This document shows, piece by piece, positions 8,008 to 15,615 of a stretch of DNA of 40,724 nt. A program made the translations under genes and the position numbers. A model generated the notes under the pieces. The model had not been told where the DNA came from. It ran no database searches and saw only the letters and a program-made list of their open reading frames with translations. The stretch covers positions 1-40,724 of the forward strand of contig JAJZDI010000024.1 of assembly GCA_021806045.1 (NCBI GenBank), read 5' to 3'. Origin of the DNA: Actinomycetes bacterium (GTDB taxonomy: Bacteria > Actinomycetota > Acidimicrobiia > Acidimicrobiales > RAAP-2). How positions within the stretch are numbered: position 1 is the first letter of the stretch; each line of letters starts with the position of its first letter.

Positions 8008-9789
8008 TCAGCTCCGCCCGCGCCGGTCGTGGGCCAGCCGGTCGTGGGCCAGCCGGTCGTGGTCTCGGGCCTCGGCGTCGAGGGCGGCAGTGTCGGCCGG
8101 GGTGAGGGGCCGGTAGGCGAGCTCGCTCCCGTCCCGGATGAAGACCGGGTCACCGCACCGCCACCCTTCGGCCCGCAGCGGTGCCTTGGTGATCTTGCCG
8201 GTCGCGGTGAGAGGCATCGTCTGCGTCACCCGCACGAAGCGGGGTGCCCACTTGGTTCCCAGGTCGTCCTGGCCGGCGAGGAACGCGCCGAGCCCGGCGG
8301 TGGACCCGTCGGGCTCGGTGGCGAACGAGGTGGGATCGGTGCCGGGCCGGAGCTCGAGGGCGGCCATGACTTGGTCGCCGGTGCGGGGGTCGGGCACGGC
8401 GTAGACGGCGGCCGCCACCACGTCCGGGTGGCGCTCGAGGATCCGCTCGACCGGAGCGGCGGCGATGTTCTCCGAGTCGACCCGGAGCCAGTCGTCGGTG
8501 CGGCCGGCGAACCAGACGAAGCCGTCCTCGTCCACGTAGCCGAGGTCGCCGGTCCAGTACCAGCCGTTGCGCACCCGGGCCGCCTCCGCCTCGGGGTGGC
8601 GCCAGTAACCCTCGAAGCGGCCCGGGCCCGAGCGGTTGACCAGCTCGCCGATGGCCTCCTCCGGGTTCTCGACTGCGCCTCCCGGACCGATGCGGGCCCG
8701 GAGGCACACCTCACCTGTCTCGGGGTCGACGGCCACCACGTCATCCGTCGCCCGGCCGAGGGCGCCGGGCGGGGTGTCGGGGGTGCGGTTGATGGCCAGG
8801 CCGCCCTCGCTGGACCCGTACCCCTCGACCAGGGTGCAACCGAAGCGCCGTTCGAACTCGGCCCGGTCCCGGGCGGAGGCCTCGGTGCCGAACCCGAACC
8901 GCAGGGGCGTCTCCGCGTCGTCGGGGCGCTCGTCGGTGGCCAGCACGTAGGCCAGGGCCCGCCCCACGTAGGTGAAGCGGGTGGCCCCGTAGCGGCGGAC
9001 GTCGTCGGCGAAGCCCGACGCCGAGAACCTCGGGGTGAGGGCGATGCGTGCCCCTGCGGCCAGGGCCGGGGCCCACAGGGCCATGATGGCGTTGCCGTGG
9101 AAGAGGGGCATTGGGCAGTAGCACACGTCCTCGGCGACGAAGCCGTAGTACTGGCCGGCACGGGCGGCGATCTCGGCCAGGCGGCCCTGGGTGCAGCGGA
9201 CGGCCTTGGGGGCGCTGGTGGTGCCCGAGGTGAACAGGAGCAGGTACAGGTCGTCGGGTGCCGGTTCTGGTGTGGGACCGCCACCCGGCTCCGCCGCAGG
9301 CGCCGGCGCGGCCACGGGGCGGTCCACCCGGAGGACCCGCCCGGGTGGGACGCCCGTCTCCAGCCCGTCGATGAGGGCGGCGCCGTCCCCGTCGGTGACG
9401 ACCAGGTGGCAGCAGGTGAAGGCGATGTCACGGGCCAGGTCCGTGCCGCGGCGGGTGGGGTTGATGCCGACGGCCACCGCTCCGGCCAGCGCGGCACCGC
9501 CCAGCCAGAACAGGTACTCGGGCACGTTGGGGAGGAGGACCCCGATGTGGAACGGCGTGGACGGGTCGACCGGCCGGTGGGCGAGTGCGATGGCGGCCCG
9601 GGCCCGGCTCTCGCGTACCACCTCGTCCCACGTCCAGGAGCGGTCGCCGGCCACCAGCCCGATCCGGTCGTCGCCGGCGCGAGCGGCCAGCAGTGCTGCG
9701 ATCGTGCCGGCTGGCTCGGCCCCCCCGGTCCTCACCGTGGTGCCGGATCCCCTGGTCCGCTCGGTCCCTTCCGTCCCCCCGGTCCTCAT
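8008..9789 (-). CDS. fadD17: FadD17-type steroid side-chain acyl-CoA synthetase
   Basis: An adenylate-forming acyl-CoA synthetase of 593 residues. Motifs in order: VGINPTRRGTDLARDIAF, P-loop LLLFTSGTTSAPKAVR, DDVCYCPMPLFHGNAIM, VEGYGSSEGGLAINRTPDTP, WYWTGDLGYVDEDG, FAGRTDDWLRVDSENI, and the C-terminal LTATGKITKAPLRAEGW with the catalytic lysine. The pattern INPxRRG, the RRYGAT-YVGxxLxYVLAT stretch and the TPDTPPGALG segment match mycobacterial FadD17 rather than general fatty-acid ligases. FadD17 is reported to activate shortened (C5) sterol side chains with ATP and CoA. This agrees with the divergent ChsH/Ltp2 operon 97 bases away. The ATG at 9789 is the first Met with a family-like start; upstream codons run into the neighbouring promoter. 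The C-terminus ends in a short tandem repeat (HDRLA units) that is not part of the fold. Confidence 0.85.
   Translation of the reverse strand: MRTGGTEGTERTRGSGTTVRTGGAEPAGTIAALLAARAGDDRIGLVAGDRSWTWDEVVRESRARAAIALAHRPVDPSTPFHIGVLLPNVPEYLFWLGGAALAGAVAVGINPTRRGTDLARDIAFTCCHLVVTDGDGAALIDGLETGVPPGRVLRVDRPVAAPAPAAEPGGGPTPEPAPDDLYLLLFTSGTTSAPKAVRCTQGRLAEIAARAGQYYGFVAEDVCYCPMPLFHGNAIMALWAPALAAGARIALTPRFSASGFADDVRRYGATRFTYVGRALAYVLATDERPDDAETPLRFGFGTEASARDRAEFERRFGCTLVEGYGSSEGGLAINRTPDTPPGALGRATDDVVAVDPETGEVCLRARIGPGGAVENPEEAIGELVNRSGPGRFEGYWRHPEAEAARVRNGWYWTGDLGYVDEDGFVWFAGRTDDWLRVDSENIAAAPVERILERHPDVVAAAVYAVPDPRTGDQVMAALELRPGTDPTSFATEPDGSTAGLGAFLAGQDDLGTKWAPRFVRVTQTMPLTATGKITKAPLRAEGWRCGDPVFIRDGSELAYRPLTPADTAALDAEARDHDRLAHDRLAHDRRGRS
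8022..8062. repeat. 15-bp in-frame tandem repeat at the FadD17 C-terminus
   Basis: The unit GCCGGTCGTGGGCCA is present 2.7 times. It encodes the repeated HDRLA peptide at the very end of the FadD17-like protein, beyond the catalytic C-terminal domain. Confidence 0.9.
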
Positions 9790-9886
9790 GGGTGCACAGT
9801 GTCGCGCCGGTGGCGGTCCGGGTACGCTGCAGCGGTCGCAGCCCGGGGGGGCGGCGGTCGGCGGGCCGGCACGGCCCGGGGGGAGC
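9790..9886. promoter_or_regulatory. divergent promoter region between fadD17 and the chsH/ltp2 operon
   Basis: This 97-base interval must hold the promoters for both directions. A TACGCT hexamer in GGGTACGCTGC could be a -10 element for the rightward operon. I looked for the KstR-type pattern (AAC-N2-GTT core with flanking T/A) and the KstR2 pattern and see neither, so control of this steroid set is not evident from sequence. Confidence 0.4.
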
Positions 9887-10438
9887 ATGAGCGAAGACAC
9901 ACTCGACGACCAGTTCGCCGCCCTGGTGGGCACCATCGTGTCGCGGGGAGGGCCGCAGGTAGCGCCGGACCCGGTCAACCGGCCGATGATCCGTCACTGG
10001 GCGGCCGCCTTCGGCGACGCCAACCCCGTCTACGTGGACGACGAGGCGGCATCGGCCAGCCGGTTCGGCCAGGTGGTGGCCCCGCCGCTGATGCTGCAGA
10101 CGTGGACCATGCCCACCCCGGAGCTGACCGGGATCGCCGAACGGGGCGGCTCGCCGGTGGCCACGGACGGCCCCGGGCCCCTCGACCTGTTCGACCGGGC
10201 CGGCTACGTCGCCACCCTGGCCACCAACTCGGAGTTCGAGATCGTCCGCTACCTGCACCTCGGCGACGTCGTGTCGGCCGAGACGGTGTTCGAGGACGTG
10301 TCCGAGGAGAAGCAGACCCGCCTCGGCCCGGGCCGCTTCGTCACGTGGGCCACCACCTACACCGACAGCGCCGGCGAGGTGGTGGGGCGCCAGCGCTTCC
10401 GCATCCTCAAGTTCCGCCCCGAGGGGGTCCCGTCGTGA
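9887..10438 (+). CDS. chsH2: MaoC-like hydratase subunit, equivalent to the N-terminal half of ChsH2
   Basis: 183 residues forming a hotdog-fold MaoC dehydratase N-terminal domain (FAS1-like). Visible: IRHWAAAFGDANPVYVDDE and FGQVVAPPLMLQTW, then ATNSEFEIVRYLHLGDVVSAE and TRLGPGRFVTWATTY, all typical of the ChsH2 N-terminal domain. In mycobacteria ChsH2 is one protein of about 310 residues: this domain fused to a C-terminal DUF35 domain. Here the gene stops after the hotdog domain and a DUF35 gene begins at once with a GTGA overlap. With ChsH1 it should hydrate the unsaturated C22 acyl-CoA steroid intermediate before retroaldol cleavage. The ATG at 9887 follows a GGGGGGAG stretch that can act as ribosome binding site. 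Confidence 0.85.
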   Translation: MSEDTLDDQFAALVGTIVSRGGPQVAPDPVNRPMIRHWAAAFGDANPVYVDDEAASASRFGQVVAPPLMLQTWTMPTPELTGIAERGGSPVATDGPGPLDLFDRAGYVATLATNSEFEIVRYLHLGDVVSAETVFEDVSEEKQTRLGPGRFVTWATTYTDSAGEVVGRQRFRILKFRPEGVPS

Positions 10439-10881
10439 GCGGGCGCCTGGCGCCCTCGATGACGCCCGACACCGAGTTCTTCTGGCAGGGGTGCCGGGAC
10501 CACCGGCTCCTCATCCAACGCTGCACCGACTGCGGGGCGCTGCGCCACCCACCACGCCCGATGTGCCCGAGCTGCACGTCGCTGGCGTGGGAGACGGTCG
10601 AGGCGTCGGGCCGGGGCACGGTGCTCAGCTTCGTCATGCCACGCCACCCCCAGTTCCCCGGGTTCGACGAGCGTTACATGGTCGCCCTGGTCGAGCTGGA
10701 GGAGGGGACCCGGCTGGTGTCGAACCTGGTCGGCACCACACCGGAGGAGGCGTCGATCGGCATGGCCGTCGAGGTGCGCTTCGAGCAGTTCGACAACGAC
10801 GTCGTGCTGCCGCAGTTCGTGCCGGCGGGCGCCGACGCCGACGCGGCGGGTGGCACCGCTGGGACGGGAGCGGACCGGTGA
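10435..10881 (+). CDS. DUF35 zinc-ribbon/OB-fold protein, equivalent to the C-terminal domain of ChsH2
   Basis: 148 residues. The zinc ribbon is complete: CTDC, ten residues, then CPSC, inside the family segment LLIQRCTDCGALRHPPRPM. An OB-fold follows, with GTVLSFVMPRHPQFPGFDERY, YMVALVELEEGTRLVSNLVG and MAVEVRFEQF. The last 20 residues are an Ala/Gly/Asp-rich tail. In the steroid pathway the DUF35 domain of ChsH2 binds the aldolase Ltp2 and is needed for its activity; here it is a free-standing subunit. The GTG at 10435 overlaps the preceding stop codon (GTGA) and the gene itself ends in a GTGA overlap with the next one, so the four genes are translationally coupled. Confidence 0.88.
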   Translation: MSGRLAPSMTPDTEFFWQGCRDHRLLIQRCTDCGALRHPPRPMCPSCTSLAWETVEASGRGTVLSFVMPRHPQFPGFDERYMVALVELEEGTRLVSNLVGTTPEEASIGMAVEVRFEQFDNDVVLPQFVPAGADADAAGGTAGTGADR

Positions 10882-11348
10882 GCGGGGCGCTCGACACGCC
10901 GGTGGCGGCCCGGGGCGGGGCCGGGGGAGCCGGGACGGTCTCGGTGGGCGACGAGCTCGACCCGCTCGTGATCGAGGTGACGGCCACCCTCATCGTGGCC
11001 GGGGCCATCGCCACCCGGGACTTCATGCCGGCCCACCACGACCGGGACTTCGCCAACGCCCAGGGGGCACCCGACATCTTCATGAACATCCTGTCCGATA
11101 CCGCCTACTGCAGCCGGTTCCTCACCGACTGGGCCGGACCCGACGCCGCCGTCCGGCGGCTGGCCATCCGCCTGGGGGTGCCCGTCTTCCCGGGGCACAC
11201 CCTCACCTACACCGGTTCGGTGACGGCCACCCGCATCGAGGGTGACGACGGGATCGTCGAGGTGTCGTTCCGGGCGGCGGGCGACCTGGGGGACCACGTG
11301 ACCGGCACCGCCGAGCTGTCCCTCCCGGCGGCCAGGGTGGCGCCGTGA
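10878..11348 (+). CDS. chsH1: MaoC-like hydratase subunit ChsH1
   Basis: 156 residues, a single hotdog domain of the MaoC type with a short Gly/Ala-rich leader of about 24 residues not found in the roughly 130-residue mycobacterial ChsH1. The hydratase motif D-x4-H is present in ATRDFMPAHHDRDFANAQGA. Downstream are IFMNILSDTAYCSRFLTDW, FPGHTLTYTGSVTA and a VEVSFRAAGDLGDHVTGTAE strand pair. In the known complex ChsH1 pairs with the ChsH2 hotdog domain to hydrate the C17-propenoyl-CoA side chain of the steroid. The GTG start overlaps the DUF35 stop codon. Confidence 0.88.
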   Translation: MSGALDTPVAARGGAGGAGTVSVGDELDPLVIEVTATLIVAGAIATRDFMPAHHDRDFANAQGAPDIFMNILSDTAYCSRFLTDWAGPDAAVRRLAIRLGVPVFPGHTLTYTGSVTATRIEGDDGIVEVSFRAAGDLGDHVTGTAELSLPAARVAP

Positions 11349-12511
11349 CGGCCGGACTGTCGCGGCGGGCCGCCATCTGCGGCATCGGCCAGACCGAGTT
11401 CTCCAAGGAGTCGGGGCGCACGGAGCTCCAGCTGGCCTGCGAGTGCGTGAAGTCGGCCCTCGACGACGCCGGTCTGTCGCCGGCCGACGTGGACGGCCTC
11501 GTCACCTTCACCATGGACACGACCGAGGAGATCGACGTCGTCCGCAACCTGGGCATCGGCGAGCTGTCGATGTTCTCCCGCGTCCCCTACGGCGGCGGGG
11601 CGGCGGCGGGCACCGTCCTCCAGGCGGCCATGGCCGTGGCCACCGGCGTGGCCGACGTCGTCGTCTGCTACCGGGCGTTCAACGAACGCTCCGGCATGCG
11701 CTTCGGCGGGTTCGCCTCCACCCTCACCTCCATGCCGCTCTTCCTGTCGTGGTACGGGCCCTACGGCCTGCTCACCCCGGCCTCGTGGGTGGCGCTCCAC
11801 GCCCGCCGCTACATGGAGACCTACGGCGTCACCAACGCCGACTTCGCCCCCATCGCGGTGGTCGACCGGAAGCACGCGGCCACCAACCCCGACGCCTGGT
11901 TCCACGGCCGCCCCATCACCGTCGAGGACCACCAGGCCTCCCGGTGGATCGTCGAGCCGGTCCTCCGCCTCCTCGACTGCTGCCAGGAGTCCGACGGCGG
12001 GGTCGCCATCGTGGTCACGTCCACCGAGCGTGCCCGAGACCTACGCCAGGTGCCGGCCGTGATCGAGGCGGCCGCCCAGGGGGCCACCTTCGACGGCGAG
12101 TCGATGACGAGCTACTACCGGGACGACCTGACCGGGCTCCAAGAGATGGGCGCGGTGGCGCGGCGGCTGTGGTCCATGTCGGGCCTGTCACCCGACGACA
12201 TCCAGACGGCGTTCCTCTACGACCACTTCACCCCGTTCGTCCTCATGCAGCTGGAGGAGCTCGGGTTCTGCGGCCGGGGGGAAGCGAAGGAGTTCGCCAC
12301 CGTCGAGAACCTGTCCATCGGCGGCCGCCTCCCCATCAACACCAACGGCGGCCTGCTGGGCGAGGCGTACATCCACGGCATGAACGGCATCACCGAGGGT
12401 GTGCGCCAGGTGCGGGGCACGTCGCACAACCAGGTCGACGCGGTCGAGCACGTGCTGGTCACGTCGGGGACGGGGGTACCGACCAGCGGGCTGATCCTGG
12501 GCCGGGACTGA
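11345..12511 (+). CDS. ltp2: Ltp2-type steroid retroaldolase (thiolase-fold lipid-transfer protein)
   Basis: 388 residues, thiolase superfamily, with close motif-level similarity to mycobacterial Ltp2: ICGIGQTEFSKESGRTELQL, VDGLVTFTMDTTEEI, PYGGGAAAGTVLQAAMA, YRAFNERSGMRFG, RLLDCCQESDGGVAIVVTS, LYDHFTPFVLMQLEELGFCG, GEAYIHGMNGITEGVRQ and SGTGVPTSGLILG. Ltp2 cleaves the C20-C22 bond of the hydroxylated propionyl-CoA side chain, releasing propionyl-CoA and a 17-keto steroid. Tyr292 and Tyr342 here have the same spacing (50) as the two active-site tyrosines I recall for the Thermomonospora curvata enzyme (294 and 344). It is last in the chsH operon (GTGA overlap) and is followed by a strong hairpin. 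Confidence 0.92.
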   Translation: MTAGLSRRAAICGIGQTEFSKESGRTELQLACECVKSALDDAGLSPADVDGLVTFTMDTTEEIDVVRNLGIGELSMFSRVPYGGGAAAGTVLQAAMAVATGVADVVVCYRAFNERSGMRFGGFASTLTSMPLFLSWYGPYGLLTPASWVALHARRYMETYGVTNADFAPIAVVDRKHAATNPDAWFHGRPITVEDHQASRWIVEPVLRLLDCCQESDGGVAIVVTSTERARDLRQVPAVIEAAAQGATFDGESMTSYYRDDLTGLQEMGAVARRLWSMSGLSPDDIQTAFLYDHFTPFVLMQLEELGFCGRGEAKEFATVENLSIGGRLPINTNGGLLGEAYIHGMNGITEGVRQVRGTSHNQVDAVEHVLVTSGTGVPTSGLILGRD

Positions 12512-12513
12512 AC

Positions 12514-12547
12514 GCCGAGGCCCCGGCCAGGGTTGGCGGGGCCCGGC
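12514..12547 (+). terminator. hairpin terminator after ltp2
   Basis: Stem GCCG-A-GGCCCCG pairs with CGGGGCC-CGGC around an 11-base loop, with a single bulged A. It begins two bases after the ltp2 stop codon and lies between convergent genes. No T-run follows, as is common in GC-rich actinobacteria. Confidence 0.6.
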
Positions 12548-12571
12548 GGCGCCGGTCAGGGTGCCTGGTGG

Positions 12572-13717
12572 TCAGGGTGCCTGGCGGTAGAGGGCGTACC
12601 GGCCCCGGCCGTTCTGCTTGGCCGCGTACATGGCCCCGTCCGCATGGGACAGGACGACCTCCGGATCGTCGCCCGACGAGGCCACGGCGACGCCGATGCT
12701 GGCACCGGCCACGATCGTGTTGCCGTCGATCTCGATCGGCTCGCCCAGCGACACCCTGATCCGCTCGGCCACCGCCACCGCCTCTTCCTCGTGGCCCCGG
12801 ATGTCCTCGCACAGGACGACGAACTCGTCGCCTCCGAGCCGGGCGGCGGTGTCGCCGGGACGGACCGAGTCCCGCAGGCGCTCGGCCATGGTCACGAGGA
12901 GCCTGTCCCCGACGCTGTGCCCGTAGCGGTCGTTCACGTTCTTGAAGTGGTCGATGTCCACGAACAGGAGAGCGATGCGTGCCCGCCGCCGGCCCGACGG
13001 CGCCAGCGCCCGCTGCAGCTGCTCGATGAAGAGGACCCGGTTGGGCAGCCCGGTGAGCGAGTCGTGGACGGCGAGGTGGGCCAGACGGGCGCGTTCCTCG
13101 GCCAGCTGCTCCTGCAGCTCGCCGAAGGCCACGTCGAACTGTTTGGCCATGCCGACCATGCTGGAGTCCGCGCCCTGCCTGATCACCTCGAGGGCGAAGC
13201 CGATGACGTTGCGGGGAAGGTCGAGCGCCACTCCCTCCTCACGCACGGCTGCCGACGCGTGGTCACGCCACGACAGGTAGAGCTTGGTCAGCGAGGCGAG
13301 GCCGAGTCGGCGGTCGACCGGCGCCCGTCCCGACTGGGACATGGCCGCTGCCTGCTCGTTCGACGGGGAGTGGCCCGTCACGAGGTAGTGACCGACGGCC
13401 AGGTTGCCGATCTGGGTGACCTTCACGATCTCCGACCGGAGCTCCCCCTCGAAGCTGGTGTGGTCCGGACCGTACTTGTTCGACCAGGCGTCGGCGATGG
13501 CGACGGCGATCTCGGCGGATCGGCCCAGCAACGCGTTGCCGAGCTGGGCGACGCGTGACTCGCCTGGATAGGGAGGGACGTCGAGCCCCTCGTCCTCTGG
13601 TTCTGGTTCGTCACCGTCCGCCGACGCACCGTCCGCCGACGCACCGTCCGCCGACGCACCGACGTCCGTCGCTGCACCTTCCCCCCCGGGCATGGCATCA
13701 CCGTACTCATTTCGCAC
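12572..13717 (-). CDS. GGDEF diguanylate cyclase with a helical N-terminal sensor region
   Basis: 381 residues that should make cyclic di-GMP from two GTP. The C-terminal GGDEF domain spans about 215-378: HDSLTGLPNRVLFIEQL, FVDIDHFKNVNDRYGHSVGD, the signature GGDEF at 295-299, and a closing ADGAMYAAKQNGRGRY. The product-inhibition site RxxD is present (R286 to D289), five residues before the signature. Residues 1-48 are acidic low complexity containing a GASAD tandem repeat. Residues 50-200 are mostly helical (YLSWRDHASAAVREEG, then a predicted coiled coil at 190-212) and resemble the helical sensor regions of actinobacterial regulators such as RsbRD/PucR types, but I cannot name a ligand. 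No membrane segment is visible, so it is cytoplasmic. An internal Met at residue 9 is an alternative start. Confidence 0.9.
   Translation of the reverse strand: MRNEYGDAMPGGEGAATDVGASADGASADGASADGDEPEPEDEGLDVPPYPGESRVAQLGNALLGRSAEIAVAIADAWSNKYGPDHTSFEGELRSEIVKVTQIGNLAVGHYLVTGHSPSNEQAAAMSQSGRAPVDRRLGLASLTKLYLSWRDHASAAVREEGVALDLPRNVIGFALEVIRQGADSSMVGMAKQFDVAFGELQEQLAEERARLAHLAVHDSLTGLPNRVLFIEQLQRALAPSGRRRARIALLFVDIDHFKNVNDRYGHSVGDRLLVTMAERLRDSVRPGDTAARLGGDEFVVLCEDIRGHEEEAVAVAERIRVSLGEPIEIDGNTIVAGASIGVAVASSGDDPEVVLSHADGAMYAAKQNGRGRYALYRQAP
13616..13660. repeat. 15-bp in-frame tandem repeat in the diguanylate cyclase N-terminus
   Basis: Three perfect copies of GTCCGCCGACGCACC. They encode the GASAD peptide repeat in the disordered N-terminal part of the GGDEF protein. 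Confidence 0.92.
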
Positions 13718-13849
13718 TCCGCGTGCTTGGACAGTTGCTCAGAGCGCGCAACACGTTCCAATTGGATCGACCGGCGCCGTCGGGCCGGGCCGGTACTGGA
13801 GCTGGTCGTGCGGCGGGCCGGGCCGGTGCCGGGCTCGTGCTGGCGTCGG

Positions 13850-14896
13850 TCAGGGGACGACGACCAGGCGCCCTTCGATCTGGCCGGCGGCCAGCCGCCG
13901 GTAGCCGTCAGCAGCCTCGTCCAACGGGACCTCGGTGATCGTCGGCCGCACCAGGCCCCGGGCGCCGAGGTCGAGGACCTCGACCAGTTCGGGCCGGGAG
14001 CCCCAGTAGGTCGTCTGGATGGACACCTCGTAGGGGACGCCGAAGAACGAGAGCGGGAACGTCCCGCCGGCGAGCCCGACGATGGTCAGGTCTCCCATCT
14101 GACGGGCCGACATGGCGCCGAGGGCGATGGTGGCATCCGACCCGACGAAGTCGAACACGGCATCGGCACCCCGCCCGCTGGCCAGGTCCCGGACTTCGAG
14201 ACCGGTGGTCGGCCCCGGGTCCAGGGCATGGTCGGCCCCCACCCGGAGGGCCAGCTGGCGGGCCTCCGCCCGGGGGTCGATCGCGATCACCTGCGCGGCC
14301 GTGGTGGCCTTCAGGATCTGGATGGCCAGGTGCCCCAGGCCGCCCACGCCGATCACCACCGCGCTCGACCCGGGCATCAGCTTGGGCCACGACCGGCGGA
14401 TGGCGTGGTAGGGGGTGAGGCCGGCATCGGTCAGCGAGGCCGCGTGCACCGGGGTGAGCCCGTCGGGCAGTGGCACCAGGTGGCGGGCGGCAGGGACCAA
14501 CAGGTACTCCGCCATGCCGCCGTCGAGCCCGAGCCCGCTGCCGCCTGCGATGACGGGAGCCTCGCCCTGGTTCTCGCAGTAGTTCTCCAGGCCCTGCAGG
14601 CACCGGGGGCACGCTCCGCACCCCCAGGCGCCGTAGACGGCGACGGGCTGACCGATCTCGAACCCGTGGACGCCCTCGCCCAGCTCGGCCACCCACCCGG
14701 CGTTCTCGTGCCCGAGGGTGAAGGGAAGCTCCCACGGGAGCAGTCCGGGCTCGAACTCGTGGAGCAGGTGCAGGTCGGAGTGGCAGGCGCCAGCACCGCC
14801 GATCCTGACCACCACCTCGCCGGGCCCGGGGTGCGGCTCGGGGACCTCCATCATCTCGGGGTCCGACTTCCATGCCGTCAGCCGCAGGGCGCGCAT
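13850..14896 (-). CDS. zinc-dependent alcohol dehydrogenase (MDR superfamily)
   Basis: 348 residues, medium-chain dehydrogenase/reductase. The catalytic zinc ligands are in GACHSDLHL and LGHENAGWV; the structural zinc loop is complete with four cysteines in AWGCGACPRCLQGLENYC. The Rossmann motif GVGGLGHLAIQ precedes AIDPRAEARQL, where the Asp after the second strand favours NAD+ over NADP+. It should oxidise an alcohol to aldehyde or the reverse in the cytoplasm; the substrate cannot be told. The ATG at 14896 gives the classic start MRALRLTAW. Longer frames upstream lack similarity. It is divergent from the thioredoxin gene and has no obvious operon partner. Confidence 0.92.
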   Translation of the reverse strand: MRALRLTAWKSDPEMMEVPEPHPGPGEVVVRIGGAGACHSDLHLLHEFEPGLLPWELPFTLGHENAGWVAELGEGVHGFEIGQPVAVYGAWGCGACPRCLQGLENYCENQGEAPVIAGGSGLGLDGGMAEYLLVPAARHLVPLPDGLTPVHAASLTDAGLTPYHAIRRSWPKLMPGSSAVVIGVGGLGHLAIQILKATTAAQVIAIDPRAEARQLALRVGADHALDPGPTTGLEVRDLASGRGADAVFDFVGSDATIALGAMSARQMGDLTIVGLAGGTFPLSFFGVPYEVSIQTTYWGSRPELVEVLDLGARGLVRPTITEVPLDEAADGYRRLAAGQIEGRLVVVP

Positions 14897-15081
14897 CGCC
14901 ACCTCCGATTCCCCGAGCGCCGCGGCGGCGCCGGTGGTCGTGTCCCACCGCGGAGCGCCGCCTCTCGGGCGCCGGCCCGCACTCCCAGGCTGCACCCGCG
15001 CACCCGTGGCGGTCCAGTCCGAGCCGCGGACGGGTGACAAAGGACCCGTGCCAGTGGCGTGGCGTGGCGCGACGATGGCTC

Positions 15082-15582
15082 GTGTCGACCGGAGCGACGA
15101 CCGAGGTGCGGTGCCCGTCATGCGCCACCCGCAACCGGGTGCCGGCCGACGCCACCGGCACGCCACAGTGCGCCTCGTGCCACGTGCCACTGCCGTGGGT
15201 GGTGAGCGCCGGCGACCGGACGTTCGACGCGGTGGCCGTCCGTTCGCCGTTGCCCGTGCTGGTCGACCTGTGGGCGCCGTGGTGTGGACCGTGCCGGGCG
15301 GTGGCGCCGATCGTGGAGCGGGTGGCCGCCGAGCGTGCCGGGCGCCTCAAGGTGGTCAAGGTCAACGTGGACGAGGCACCGAGGACGGCAGCCCGCTACG
15401 GGGTCCAGGGGATCCCCACCCTGCTCCTCCTGGCCGGAGGCTCGGTGCGCGACCGGATCGTGGGGGCGCCGCCCGAAGCCCGGATGCGGGCTCGCGTCGA
15501 CGCCTTCCTCGGGTCGGGACGGCCGGCGACGCCTGGCCCGGACGGCGGTGGCCGTGACGGCGGCGCCAGGGAGCGCGGGTAA
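15082..15582 (+). CDS. zinc-ribbon thioredoxin (Trx2/TrxC type)
   Basis: About 166 residues. The N-terminal zinc ribbon has two CxxC pairs (C11/C14 and C30/C33 with this start), as in TrxC, followed by a thioredoxin domain with active site WCGPC at 67-71, the cis-proline in QGIPTLLLL, and a KVNVDEAPRTAARYGV strand-helix. It reduces protein disulfides; the zinc-ribbon form is linked to oxidative stress in other bacteria. The start is uncertain: GTG at 15082 or GTG at 15106 (VRCPSC), both short before the ribbon. The last 25 residues are a Gly/Pro/Arg-rich tail. The glycosyltransferase gene begins 33 bases downstream on the same strand, so the two may be cotranscribed. Confidence 0.85.
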   Translation: MSTGATTEVRCPSCATRNRVPADATGTPQCASCHVPLPWVVSAGDRTFDAVAVRSPLPVLVDLWAPWCGPCRAVAPIVERVAAERAGRLKVVKVNVDEAPRTAARYGVQGIPTLLLLAGGSVRDRIVGAPPEARMRARVDAFLGSGRPATPGPDGGGRDGGARERG

Positions 15583-15615
15583 TCTGCTCCTTTCCCGCGC
15601 CGTCCTGGAGGTCTG

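Noticed and set aside
9790-9886. KstR operator between fadD17 and the chsH operon
   Set aside because: I looked for the AAC-N2-GTT core and found no acceptable match in the interval.
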